Source: Rhizophagus irregularis (Eukaryota > Glomeromycota > Glomeromycetes > Glomerales > Glomeraceae). Taken from it: a stretch of DNA of 64,000 bases. Below are positions 45,695-56,408 of the stretch, one piece after another (position 1 is the first letter of the stretch; each line of letters starts with the position of its first letter). The notes beneath the pieces are model-generated. The model saw nothing but the letters and a program-made list of their open reading frames with translations, did no database searches and was not told where the DNA came from. A program made the position numbers and the translations under genes. The stretch lies in NCBI RefSeq assembly GCF_026210795.1, contig NC_089439.1:2976001-3040000 (forward strand). Direction: 5' to 3'.

Positions 45695-45986
45695 TAATTT
45701 GCTAAAAATCAAATTATCACATTTTAAATCTACACTAATTTGCTAAAACTCTAAATATGAATTATAGTAACATTCTAAATAATGTAGATTTAAATTTGCT
45801 TAATAAAATATAATTTCAGTTTATTCAAATTATTTGTAAATCGGTAAATTTAATTATCAATTTACCGAAATTAAAAATCTTTTTTTTTTATTATCAATAA
45901 AAAAAATAAATAATTAATATAAATTAAACTGTTAATTTTTATAATTTATAATTAAAAATATGTAGATTATAGATAAAATAATAATT
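45695..45986 (-). mobile_element. GGAYCCCGG-family MITE, reversed, first part
   Basis: Reverse complement of part of the 25814 element, starting at its TTTTTAGCAAATTAGG region and running to AATAATTAATAAAAAT at 45995, where MULE3 begins. The outermost 80 bp or so, with the terminal repeat, are missing at the MULE2 junction. Confidence 0.75.
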
Positions 45987-46015
45987 AATAAAAATGAAGC
46001 TTGCTAATTTGCACT

Positions 46016-46078
46016 CCAGGTGAAAATCACACGAGGTGATATCACACGAGGTGATATCACTCAGGTGATTTCACCGGT
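46016..46078. repeat. MULE3 left subterminal AGGTGA palindromes
   Basis: Four motifs in 63 bp: AGGTGAAAATCAC, GAGGTGATATCAC twice, and CAGGTGATTTCACC. The two middle ones are separated by 16 bp. They face matching motifs at 49335-49497. Confidence 0.75.
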
Positions 46079-46241
46079 ATCTGGCTTATCATGTGATTTT
46101 ATTATATTAAAAATCTTATTTAATTTTGTATTACCATTAATCATTAAACTATCATACGATTTATTATATTACTAATATTTTTATTAGTCATTGCAGTAGA
46201 TTAATACATTTAGACGTTGTAAAAAAAATTTTTTTACACTT

Positions 46242-49024
46242 TTAGATATTCGGACATCTTGGAGCATAATGTCCAACTTGATTACAATTTTTACAACGTC
46301 TTTCTTTCTTTTTTCCTCTTGGCTTGCTGCAACATCTTCTTTACGATTTTTATTAGTAGTATTAGTTATATCCTGAATACGCCTTACTTTCTTTTTTTGA
46401 GGTTTACCACATGACTTATACCTATTAGGTTGTCGACCTTTATGTCTCACTCGCAATGGATCACTAATATGCATAGAAATTCCATTTTCCTGCTGGTCAG
46501 ATAGTTCCGACTTTACACTTTCAATAAAATATTCAATTTGATTGACAAATTCATCGACTTTGTCAGTCCAAATAGCCAAATCAAGTGCCTTTTTAGCATA
46601 TTCCATACCAAACCCATATTTTTGTTTAGGACCTCGAGGTTGTACAATACTAGGAGCTTGCCTAAAATTTGCAAGATGTTGAAATGATAATCGCGGACCT
46701 ATCTCTAATTTGTTTTCTTCATTTTGGTATACTGATTCTTTATGTTGTTGTTCGATATTATACTTGTTATAATTATACCATCATTGAGAAATAAGAGATA
46801 TATGAAATTGTGCATTAATTGAATAGGACATAACCTGAAAGAAATGCCTACACACAATTCCTTTATTAATAAGCCAAAGACAGGTACATAAATGCGACCC
46901 GTCATCAAGTAAAATGATATGTTGTGGTTCAGATTTTTGTTCACGATGTCTAGTTGCTTTCCATACTTGCCGAATACTATTATGAGGTATATTTTTGATT
47001 AATGAAGAAAATAAAGATTGAGGTTGATCATAATCATCCTCTCTGGCCATTTCTTGTTGATAGAAATCATCTACCATCTATAAAAAAAGATGAAAAAAAG
47101 GAAAGTATTTTTTTAGCAATTGTCTTTATCATTTTAAACAAGTACTAATCATTTTTCTTATTAACCATTAGCAATATACTTACTTCTAAGAGCGGTAACT
47201 AATCTACAATTAATTCCACATCATAACATAACGATTGTGCCATTTGATCGCGTTGTTTTTGAAGAATCTGTGGTGTTAAATATTCTCGCAGAATCTTATC
47301 AAGCTCTGAAAAATATTCATCCATAATTGATGGTATTCCTCTAGTAGGAATTTCATTTTTGCATTCGTTTAATATTGCTTTTTTGATTGTTGATCAAATA
47401 TTTTTTGAACTTCTTTAATAACATCAGTCAAACACAAAGATCTATTTAATCTATCTTTGATTATTTTATTAGTAGACTCTACTCGTTGTGTACTTTAAAT
47501 TCCCGCTGTAAAATTCTGATTGATAGCATAACAAGCCCAACTACTTTTACAAGGATATAAAGCTCTTGTAAGATATTGTTCACAAGCTGGAAATTCATTA
47601 ATAAGTGTGTTCCATTTTATTTCAAATGTTTTATGACATAGAGAATTGCGCATTTCTAAGAATCTAGCACGAAAAAGTTCAAATTGATCACTTAATTTTC
47701 CTTTAAGATTCTTTTTTAAATTTAAATCTATATGAAAAATACAATGGAAATGGTGTGTTTCTGGATAATTTGTCTTTATGGCTGATATTAAAGCTGGATC
47801 AGCATCAGAATATAGGACTGTTGGTATAAAATCACAAGAATTTTTTAATTCTTGTAAAATCCATGTGAAAGTTGCTTCTGTTTTATCTTCCAAAATTGCT
47901 GCAGCTACTATTATGTTTCTAAAATTATTATCAACTACAATGATTAGCATTAATATCATATCAAATTGATTAGTTTTAGACGTCGTATCAACAATCACGA
48001 TATCATGGTATCTTTCATATGCATTAATTTGATCGGGTGACATCCAAAATAATGAATTTAATCTTCTTTCTCTATGATCAAAGCGTGGCTTTATGATCCA
48101 TCTTGGATCATCATTTTTTTTTAAGTATAGCTCAGTAAGCATTTGACATGCATCATTTTTAATAGGTTTCGCTTGTTTTTTAAATTGTTGAATAGCATTA
48201 CTTAGATCTTTCTTATTAATCACTTTATTTGGAAATGAGGCTACTAGTAAGTTATATTGAGTTGATATGCCTAATCTTCCCTTAATCATCTAAAACTTTA
48301 CTTTCTCAAGCATTTTATCTGTCAATTTTTGAAATTTTGGGGCTATCTCGGTAATGCAAGGATTCATATCATGATTATGTATCCCAACTATACTATTAAT
48401 ACGAACACCATTTCCAGATTTAGGAAAAAAAAAATTAATATGCCAAAGACATCCAATCATTTCGGAATCCCTATCCCTTTTATTTTCTTCTAAAATAACC
48501 TTTTGGATTTCATGAGTTCAGGCATGTGAACATTCATACGTTCTACGTTTTGTTATTGTACTGTCAGTTGGATCCAGTATATGTTTTTTTTTACGAAAAG
48601 AAAATCCCTGTTGCTTTGCATATTCATTAAGGTATGATTCAGCAAGTTCCCATATTTCAAATTCCATCCCTTGATTTAATTCTAATATATTTTCTTCTTC
48701 CTCATACTCGCTATCATCATATTCCCATTCTTGATGATTAAAATTTCTATCTTCATCATCTGAAACATCATACCGACGGCTATTTATTTTTTCATCTTCT
48801 GAAAAATTATACCTATTTATATCCTCATTTACTGAAACATCTATTTTTCTTACATTTCCTATTTGGGTTTCATTAAGTATATCATGATCTTCAAAAAATA
48901 GATTAGAAGAATCATATGGAGAACCATAAAATTCAAATATCGGTAGGTCAGGAGATTCGTATTGATAACCATCAAGTAAGTCTGAACCACTATATGAAGA
49001 ATCATAATAAGAGTTGAATAACAT
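46242..49024 (-). pseudogene. MULE3: Mutator-like transposase (FAR1 / DDE / SWIM / zinc knuckle)
   Basis: Minus-strand gene from ATG at 49024 to a TAA at 46242-46244. The first 110 residues are acidic (repeated DISV/RRYDVSDDED words), followed by the FAR1 region (MEFEIWELAESYLNEYAKQQGF, then RRTYECSHA, a TGA, and a CLWHIN..HNHDMNP part). DDE domain 48110-47690: DTTSKTNQFDM, YSDADPALISAI, HFHCIFHIDLNLKKNLKG. TAGI-stop-STQRVESTNK at about 47500 shows the usual end of the DDE region. SWIM finger 46900-46840 (CTC then CRHFFQV). C-terminal zinc knuckle CKNCNQVGHYAPRC at 46300-46255, in a frame shifted from 46606-46310. Stops at 48518, near 48290 and at 47495, more in 47480-47200. Once the source of transposition for this element. 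Confidence 0.85.
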
Positions 49025-49334
49025 ATCGGGACTATAGGAAAAATTTGGGTTTAAAATATTTTCTATTGTAAGTGGTTTTATTAATAGTTTTAAAGCTTCG
49101 TAATTTCGTATAGATTATTATAATTGATATGAATTTGCTTTAGGAAACGATGTTTTAGAAAAACAGAACAAGATACGTGCTTATAAACAGTAAAGATTAA
49201 AATTTTTTTTAGAAAATAACACGTTAATGTGTATCAGAATTTTTTCGAAAGAGATGGGCTTAAATGTAAATTACATTATTATATAAACAATGGCAATTTT
49301 GTATCACAACCATTTATTATTCATGTAATATTTA

Positions 49335-49497
49335 TCAGGTGTTATCACCTGCCGTAATTATTAAATTTAAATAATTTAATTATCTCCTGAACTATATCAA
49401 TAAAATTAATCAGGTGATTTCACCTGAATTATATTAAAATTATATAAAATTATCAGGTTAAATCACCTAGGTGAAAATAATTAAAATCACCCTGAGT
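49335..49497. repeat. MULE3 right subterminal AGGTGA palindromes
   Basis: CAGGTGTTATCACCTG, CAGGTGATTTCACCTG and CAGGTTAAATCACCTAGGTG within 163 bp, just inside the right end. The central 16-mer is a perfect palindrome apart from its middle pair. Confidence 0.75.
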
Positions 49498-49523
49498 GTA
49501 AATTAGTTATATTCAATAAAAAT

Positions 49524-49645
49524 AATAAATTAAATATAAATAATTGTTAAAAAATAAATGTTGCGAAACTAATCGGACAGTTTTTGGCCCGCATTATGAT
49601 TAATTTTGGCCGGAATTATACTTAATTTTGGCCAAAATATAGCCC
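49524..49645 (-). mobile_element. GGAYCCCGG-family MITE, reversed, second part
   Basis: Continues the MITE interrupted by MULE3: TAAATGTTGCGAAACTAAT and the CCGGAATTATACTTAATTTTGG block are the complement of 26080-26165. Ends at about 49645 without its terminal repeat. Confidence 0.75.
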
Positions 49646-49704
49646 GGACAATTTTTAATTTTTAACACTCAAAAATTTTAAAAAAAATGTGAAACTTGAC
49701 ATTA

Positions 49705-49975
49705 TTCACCATCCAGCGATCATACATAAACGAATTTATATTCATTAAATTCGTTTCACTGAGACGCGTCGAATGGTGCTAAGATCATGTCTCTAGCACT
49801 GATAGATAACTTGCTAATTCCTATTATTTATAAATAATTTAGCGTGGATTAACTTGTGATCTATCAATGCTAAAGACGTGATCTTACCACCATTTGACGT
49901 GTCTCATTGAGACGAATCTAATGATATATAGCTCGACTTTATACGATTACTAGATGAATGGCTATTCGATTTTTC
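49705..49975. repeat. Fold-back, arms of about 110 bp
   Basis: ATTCGTTTCACTGAGACGCG followed by TCGAATGGTGCTAAGATCATG and CACTGATAGAT on the left matches, inverted, GTGTCTCATTGAGACGAAT and ATCTATCAATGCTAAAGACGTG on the right. Each arm also has the inner palindrome TCACTGAGA / TCTCATTGAGACG. Looks like a diverged fold-back MITE; edges and target duplication are not clear. Confidence 0.65.
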
Positions 49976-50199
49976 GCATTTTTATAAAAAATTGGATTAA
50001 ACTGAATTGAACTTCCGGTTTTTCTGAATCAAATTTTGAGCCAGTTTTGGATCAATTTCCCAGTTTAGCCTAAACCATTCAGAGCTTTAATTAGAGCCAG
50101 AAAAGTCTGTATTGACGGGCGTATTTTGAGTTTTGTATGCCCATTCTGGAGCATTTTTAGAGTGTCATGAGATGAGATGATATAATTAGAGATGTGCCA

Positions 50200-50255
50200 T
50201 GCACATTATGTATTGCATAATGTGATGCGCATAATGCGTATAATGCGCATGATAA
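50200..50255. repeat. hAT left subterminal repeats (ATGCGCAT words)
   Basis: GCACATTATG, GTATTGCATAATG, TGATGCGCATAATGCG and TATAATGCGCATGAT occur in tandem, several of them self-complementary. Likely transposase-binding repeats, as known for Ac-type hAT elements; matching words are at 52540-52585. Confidence 0.7.
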
Positions 50256-50402
50256 ATTTTATGATAATTTATAATATCGTAATGTTGGTAAAAATTATGC
50301 CTTAACTCTGGTCAAAATTATAGATTACCGAAAATAGAATTTATAAATAGAGTTTGTATTACATTAGATTTTTCACGAAAAAAAATTTTTTCTTTATTCA
50401 AC

Positions 50403-52480
50403 ATGCCTCCAGCTAGTCCTATTTGGGCTCACTTTAATAAACTTGGGCATGTGGCTGGTTTTCAGCAAGCCCGGGCACAATGCAAATACTGTAATTATGA
50501 AGTAAACGCTGCTGCTAACAAATGTATTGCACATTTAAAAACCTGTTCAAGTGCAAGTATAACAGTTCTTCAAGGATTTTTTGGACCAGATTTTCAACCA
50601 AAAATAAAGCAACGTAATAATTCTTATTTACCAACAGAACAAAATAGTATCAATATTATTACAGTTAAAAGACCTATTTCACGATCACAACCATCAATAA
50701 ATAATTTTGTTAACAGAATATCTTCAGCAGAACAAGATAAATGTGAATTATTATTTGTACAAGCAGTTTACCGATGTGGTTTATTTTTATCATTATCTGA
50801 ATTAGAACCAATTAAAATCCTTTTTCAAAAACTTCATCCTTGCTTTAAATTACCTTCACGGAAAGCTTTATCAACAACATTACTTGATGATGTATATGAT
50901 AATACAAAAAATGAAATGAATGAATTGATTAATTCAGCAAATAATATTTGCTTAATTTCTGATGGATGGTAAGATACTTCTTTTAAACTGCTATTTACAT
51001 TAATTAATGTAATTATCTATTATAATGTAATATTTCTAGGTCAAATATGATGCAGGAACATTGGACTAATTATATAATTACCACACCAAGACCAGTATTT
51101 TTCTCTGCTCATCAAACTGGTGAAATTAAACAAACAGGAGAAAACATTGCGGCTGATATTGATAATGTTATATCACAAATTGACCATTCCAAACTTGCAG
51201 CAATTATTACTGATAACGCATCCTCAATGAAAAAAGCATAGAAATTTTTAGCTATCAAATATCCGAAAGTAGTTTTCCTTGGCTGTGTAGCTCATTCCTT
51301 AAATCTTCTAATTGGTGATATTATGAAACTCCCTTGGGCAAATAATACTATGAAAAAAGGAAAGACAATTGTTAAATACTTCAAATCACATCAAGTTCCA
51401 TCTGCAATTTTGAAACGATATCAAAATTCCAATTATGATAAGAAAATTTCACTTAAATTACCTGTAAAAACATGATGGGGATCATCAGCTATTTGTCTTA
51501 ATTCACTTCAGTTAAATCAGCTTGCTATTGAATTAACAATAACAGAATTATCACGTAATCAAACTATTAGAATTGATGATGATGTAAAAAGTATCGTATT
51601 AAACGATGAGTTTTGGAAAGATGTTGATAATTTGCTTAAAGTTCTTAATGAACTTGTTATTGGAATTTCTATATTTGAATCAGATACGCCTTGTTTATCT
51701 AAAGTAGTAGATTGGTATTACAATCAATTAGAATCATCAGGTAAAATATTGTGTTTTTCTTTAATAAATATAATCAAAAATCTATGTGTTCGATATAGTG
51801 GGAAATAATATTAAAAATATCATTGAAAAAAGGTGGAAAAGTATTTACCACCCTGTTATGGAAGTTGCGCACCTATTTGATCCATCATTTCACGAACATC
51901 GCCTTACTTCTTATTCAATGAATATAATTTCACAATTTATCCGAAAGTATTATTCAGACAATGCAGCAATTATTTGATTCAAATCTTGAATTATAAGGAA
52001 AAAAATGGAGTTTTTGTGAATAAGCTTGCTTGGGAAACTGCTGGTAAAGTTGATCCTATAACTTGGTGGTGTGGAAATTTTAGTTATTCTGCACCTGAAC
52101 TTACTCAAGTAGCAAAAAAGGTTCTATCTATTCCAACATCATCTGCTGCATCTGAAAGAAATTGGTCAGCTTTTGCATATATTCATGATAAAAAACGAAA
52201 CTGGTTGAGAGCTGACTGTGTTTTAAAATTAGTATATATTTTTAGTAATTATAAATTACAAATGCCATGAGAAATGCCAGAATGGAAGGGGCTTACAAAT
52301 GAGTTGAATAAAAATATTTTGTTAGATAGAGAAAATATAGATGGAAGAAGTATAGATGAAATTCAAACTCCAGACGAAAATGTAGAGAGTGATTATGAAG
52401 ATGAGTGTAGTAGTAATGAAAGTGAAGAAGAGAGTTTTAATGATAATGAAACTGACGATTCTGATATATCTAGTTAATTC
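50403..52480 (+). pseudogene. hAT transposase with BED zinc finger
   Basis: Cut-and-paste transposase relic. ATG at 50403. BED finger at residues about 5-50 (WAHFNKLG, CKYC, HLKTC). A DUF659-like region follows (FQKLHPCFKLPSRKALS, LISDGW). A GT..AG intron at 50969-51039 splits the Trp codon of DGW and rejoins with SNMMQEHW. RNase-H-like part: ITDNASSMKKA, then TAG at 51239; FLGCVAHSLNLLIGDI is the conserved AH.LNL region. More breaks: TGA at 51474, a shift near 51800, TGA at 51975. The hAT dimerisation block (PITWWCGNFSYSAPELTQVA, then SSAASERNWS) is at 52050-52200 and an acidic tail ends at 52477 after a TGA at 52268. Order and length fit hAT transposases of about 650-700 residues. Confidence 0.9.
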
Positions 52481-52539
52481 AATAAAATAAATAATAAAGA
52501 TTTTTTTTACATATTTTTAATCTGTATAACGGTGTCATG

Positions 52540-52585
52540 TGCATAATGCGTATGATGCGCATCATGCGCATCATGTGCATTATAA
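52540..52585. repeat. hAT right subterminal repeats
   Basis: GTGCATAATGCGTATGATGCGC followed by ATCATGCGCATCATGTGCAT; mirror of the words at the left end. Confidence 0.7.
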
Positions 52586-52912
52586 AATGAAATTTTCACA
52601 TTTTGCCCATCTCTAGATATAATGGCTTTTGTCATCATAGTTTCTCCCTCTCATTAATTGTGCCATCTGTAGAGAAAATACATGAGTATCTAAGATGTTT
52701 CAGAGAAAATTGATAAGCTGTAAAGTCATAAAATCATTAAAACAAATAAAATTAGTTGATGTTTTTAATATATTTTATCATTCAGTTGTTCTTTATCCAT
52801 TTCTGAGTCTTCAGGTGAATGGTAGCGAGTATCTTTCAGAATGTTTAGGATCTCTGTCTTATCATAATCTTTTATTCAATCGTTATTATGTTTGAAAAGT
52901 GAATGTTTAGTA

Positions 52913-55900
52913 TTAATATTGCAATAATTGTAATAGAAAATTAGTATTAAAACGAACAAAGCTTTTACACGAGATAGGAGGCAAAATGAATGATTTGAAT
53001 GAAGACGAATCAAATAAAAATGAAGCTCTTTTGATAATTCAAGAAACTAGTAAATAAGACATTACCGAAAATATTGAATTATCTCAAGTAAATGTTGACG
53101 TTCATCAGACTTTGACATCAAGGTCAGATTTCGGGAATACACAAAGTTATAAATACCTGGGGACATAGATGTTAATTGTTTTTTTTACCTCAGAAGCGCA
53201 TAAGATATACAAGCCATCCTATGCCTCAATCAACAAGTTTGAATATCGAATCAGATGTATATAATACTAGTAAACAAAACACTGAAATATCTTTGGATAG
53301 CGAATCAAATAATGAATCTTACAACGAAATTTTTGAAGATTATTCACCTCCTCCATATTAAGCCAACATGGATGCTGAAGAAAATATGATTGATGATAAT
53401 TTTTCATGGATTTTATTGTGGATAATAAACTACCATATAATATACAATATCCCAGAAATAGCAACCGAATCTTTAATAAAGTTCATAAAAATAGTTCTAA
53501 ACGAAATTGATGGTAAAAATTTTAGAACTTTTTCAGATTCTCTTTACCTAGCAAAAAAAGTACTTGGCCTAAAAGACCAATTTCAGAGATTTGTTCATGT
53601 ACAAAATGCCACAAACTTTATAATAAATAGGATGTAGAAAACTTTTGACAAAATGAGAGTTTATTAGTTATGAAATGCCACCATATTGAGTTTTCAAACT
53701 CGTCTCACCAAGATACACGTACTTGTAACATACCTTTATCACGACAAATCAATATTTCAAGAGTTTGAGCTGAATTAAAATACCCATTTTCTGGATTTCA
53801 ACAACAACTTTTTGATATATTTTGTCGACCTGAATTTGATAAATCTCTTCAACATTAGGCAAATCGATCAAATTTGGATAATATTTTATCTGATATTTAT
53901 GATGGATGAATATGGAAAGGATTCAAAGATACAAATAACAATGATTCGTTAAATTTTTTCTAAAATGAGGTTGCCAACTCGCATCTTGGCCTCATGTTAA
54001 ATGTTGACTGATTTTAGCCATTTGATAGAACTAATTATAGTACTGAAGTTATTTATGCAGTTATCTGTAATTTGCTATGTAATATATGATTTAAGTGAGA
54101 AATTTGCTGCTCCTTAAAATATTATTAGATCTGAACGAAGTGAGTCTACATAAAATTAATCATTACTTTGCACTAATCGTTAATGAGCTGACATCACTCT
54201 GGAAAGGGATTATTCTAAATCGAATATACAAGTATCAGTTAGGAAAAAAAATTTGTGCAGAGTTAATAATAGTATCGTGCAATATACCCGTTGCAAGAAA
54301 AATTTGTAGTTATGTTTCTGCATTGGTTTCTTATTATTGATGCTAGAAAAAGGCAAATTATGAGAATCATCAGCATAATTTTGCTGGAATGGGAGATATG
54401 GAGGATTGGTTTGTTGCCAGGGATTCAAATGAACATTTCTAAAATACACTTGGCTGGTAACAGTTTAATTCAGACGTATCAAGAAAGAGATTCATTAAAC
54501 AGACTGGAGTAAGATGATTAGAACTACTTCGCTTACCTTATTTCAACCCAATTCGTTTCACTATTATTGATCCAATGTATTGTTTATTTTTAGGCATTGC
54601 AAAAAGGTTGATCAGGAAATCTTAACTTCAAGTATGCTCAATAAAGTTCAAAAGCAAATGAATCAATTTCAAGTTCCAGTCAATTTAGGTCGAATTCCTG
54701 GCAAAATCAACTGCAAGAAAGGCTTTTTTAATTTTACAGCTAACTAGTGGTAAAATTTTTTCACAATTTATGCTACAGTATCATTTTGGAAACATCTCTC
54801 AACTGAAAATAAAAAATTCTGACTCATTTTGTCAGAATTTGTTTGATATATTGAGATACAATACAGCAGGAATAAAATTACACTGAATCTCCATCTCTTG
54901 CTTCATTTGTCCAAATGTTGTCATGATTTTGGTTAATTATATGCGTTTTAGTGTTTTTCATTTGAACGCATGAATGGAATACTCAGTAAGATATACTAGC
55001 CTTTATTATTATTATTATTATTATTATTGGTTTTAAATTTTCTTTTAAATACAACCCTTAGGATTATTATCGAATAGTAATAGAAAAATTGAACCAGAAC
55101 TAATGTATCAATTAATGAATGATAACTGAATTAAAGATATCATTACTTTTAGTGTTCAGATGAAAGGTCTTGAATTACTCTCATTATCAGAAAATGACCA
55201 ATTCGCTTCAGATGAAATGAAAGGTTTTGGCTAAATTTAAAAAATATCCAGGAATCTACTGTTACTGAATGTGAAGCGTTTTCTGGTGAAATGTTAAGAC
55301 CTACTTCTGAAAATGTAGTATTATCACAATTGATGCTCGATTTAATGATCAATTATTATATTGCTACATATAAAATGTATAATTTTTAAAAACCATCTGA
55401 TGCTATAAAGCAAGATGCAATAACTATTCATGTAAAAATGGATAAATTTGGAAGTCATCGTATTGGATCTGAAGTGTTTGGTTTCGCGTTATTATTTTGA
55501 CACATAAAAAGTTCATATGTATTGGCCAAATTCATAATAACTGATAGAGAAATCGATTGTTATTCTAGACAAGTCCAGTATTATTTTAAGCATGAAATTG
55601 ACTTGCCAAATGGACCTACTTAGCATTATTTGGCTTTTATTAAATGGTACTGATCAGCAGATATAGCAAATATTCGGTATCATTTTAGTATTGATGATAC
55701 TGAAGAAACAGAAACATGCAATGTTGAATTATGGAAAACAGATTTTTTTCCTGAAAGTAAGGATTGTATTATTCCAGTACATAATATTCTTTGCCAATTT
55801 GTGTCCATTAAATATAAAATTTCTTTTAACTGCAACGCAACTGAATATTTAGCGATAATCCATTAAATTGCAAATTTCACATTTGGTAATTTACTAAAAG

Positions 55901-55934
55901 CTACTACAGAATTTTTCTTTATAATAATTGTTTA
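52913..55934 (+). pseudogene. Plavaka copy 2: tnp2-family transposase, heavily decayed
   Basis: Aligns by eye along most of copy 1. The N-terminal Cys pair (YCNNCNRK) is at 52917, an acidic part at 52980-53340 ends FEDYSPPPY, then 53368-53637 (TFSDSLYLAKKVLGL). Stops and shifts fill 53640-54090; 54095-54340 keeps LHKINHYFALIVNELTSLWKG. The DPMYCLFLGIA block lies at about 54572-54603, and RMNGIL at 54967 precedes a GT..AG intron (54986-55061) at the same place as in copy 1, rejoining LLSNSNRKIEPEL. The C-terminal part (GSEVFG, NVELWKTDFFPESKDC, PVHNIL) ends near 55934. An (ATT)n run at 54998-55027 is inside the intron. It is not functional. Confidence 0.75.
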
Positions 55935-56040
55935 ACGAATTTTATGGAATTGGTTATTTAATAATAAATAATACGAATAAATTGATTTACAATAAAATTT
56001 GACAAATCTTTAACTTCAGTGTTTTCTTATTTTACTTATA

Positions 56041-56198
56041 TGGGGTCTTTGCAATAGAAAGGTACGAAACTCAAAAAAAAATTCAATTTTACTTTATATG
56101 CTAATTATGTTTTTTTACTGAAATAAATGCAAATTTAATATTAATTTAATTTTTGATATTTTTTGAGTTTCGTACCTTTCTATTGTAAAGACCCCAAT
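56041..56198. mobile_element. Fold-back MITE, TGGGGTCTTTGCAATAGAAAGG ends
   Basis: 158 bp with arms of about 38 bp: TGGGGTCTTTGCAATAGAAA then GGTACGAAACTCAAAAAA on the left and the complement on the right, with one mismatch in the first 30 bases (GCAATAG / TACAATAG). Flanking duplication uncertain. Lies between Plavaka copies 2 and 3. Confidence 0.75.
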
Positions 56199-56408
56199 TA
56201 TGTCATTATTATTTATTGATATTAATTAATTAAAAAATTGGTTAAAAATTATCAAAAAAGGTTTAAGTCAATCGTTATTATTAATAAAAATCGATAAAAA
56301 AAAAGTATTTGTCAATTTATGGTTTTTTTTTATATTACAGCTCAACTAAAAATTAACCAAAAATCAAACAGTTGATTTATGCCAAAATTTTTCTGAATTT
56401 TGTAATTA

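Larger units (their letters stand above)
45996..49514. mobile_element. MULE3 element, 9-bp TSD AATAAAAAT
   Basis: 3519 bp inserted in a MITE. AATAAAAAT occurs at 45987-45995 and 49515-49523, and joining the flanks at one copy restores the MITE sequence seen at 26160-26220. Ends are imperfect inverted repeats: GAAGCTTGCTAATTTGCACTC on the left and GAATATAACTAATTTACACTC as complement of the right (16 of 21 match). A 9-bp duplication is the Mutator hallmark. Subterminal AGGTGATTTCACCT-type palindromes lie at both ends. Confidence 0.9.
50187..52615. mobile_element. hAT element, TIR TAGAGATGKGC, 8-bp TSD GATATAAT
   Basis: 2429 bp. Left end TAGAGATGTGCCATG, complement of the right end TAGAGATGGGCAAAATG. 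Perfect duplication GATATAAT at 50179-50186 and 52616-52623. Inside each end are clustered ATGCGCAT-type words (left 50200-50255, right 52540-52585). It carries one transposase gene, now dead. TIR sequence and duplication are typical of hAT elements. Confidence 0.93.
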
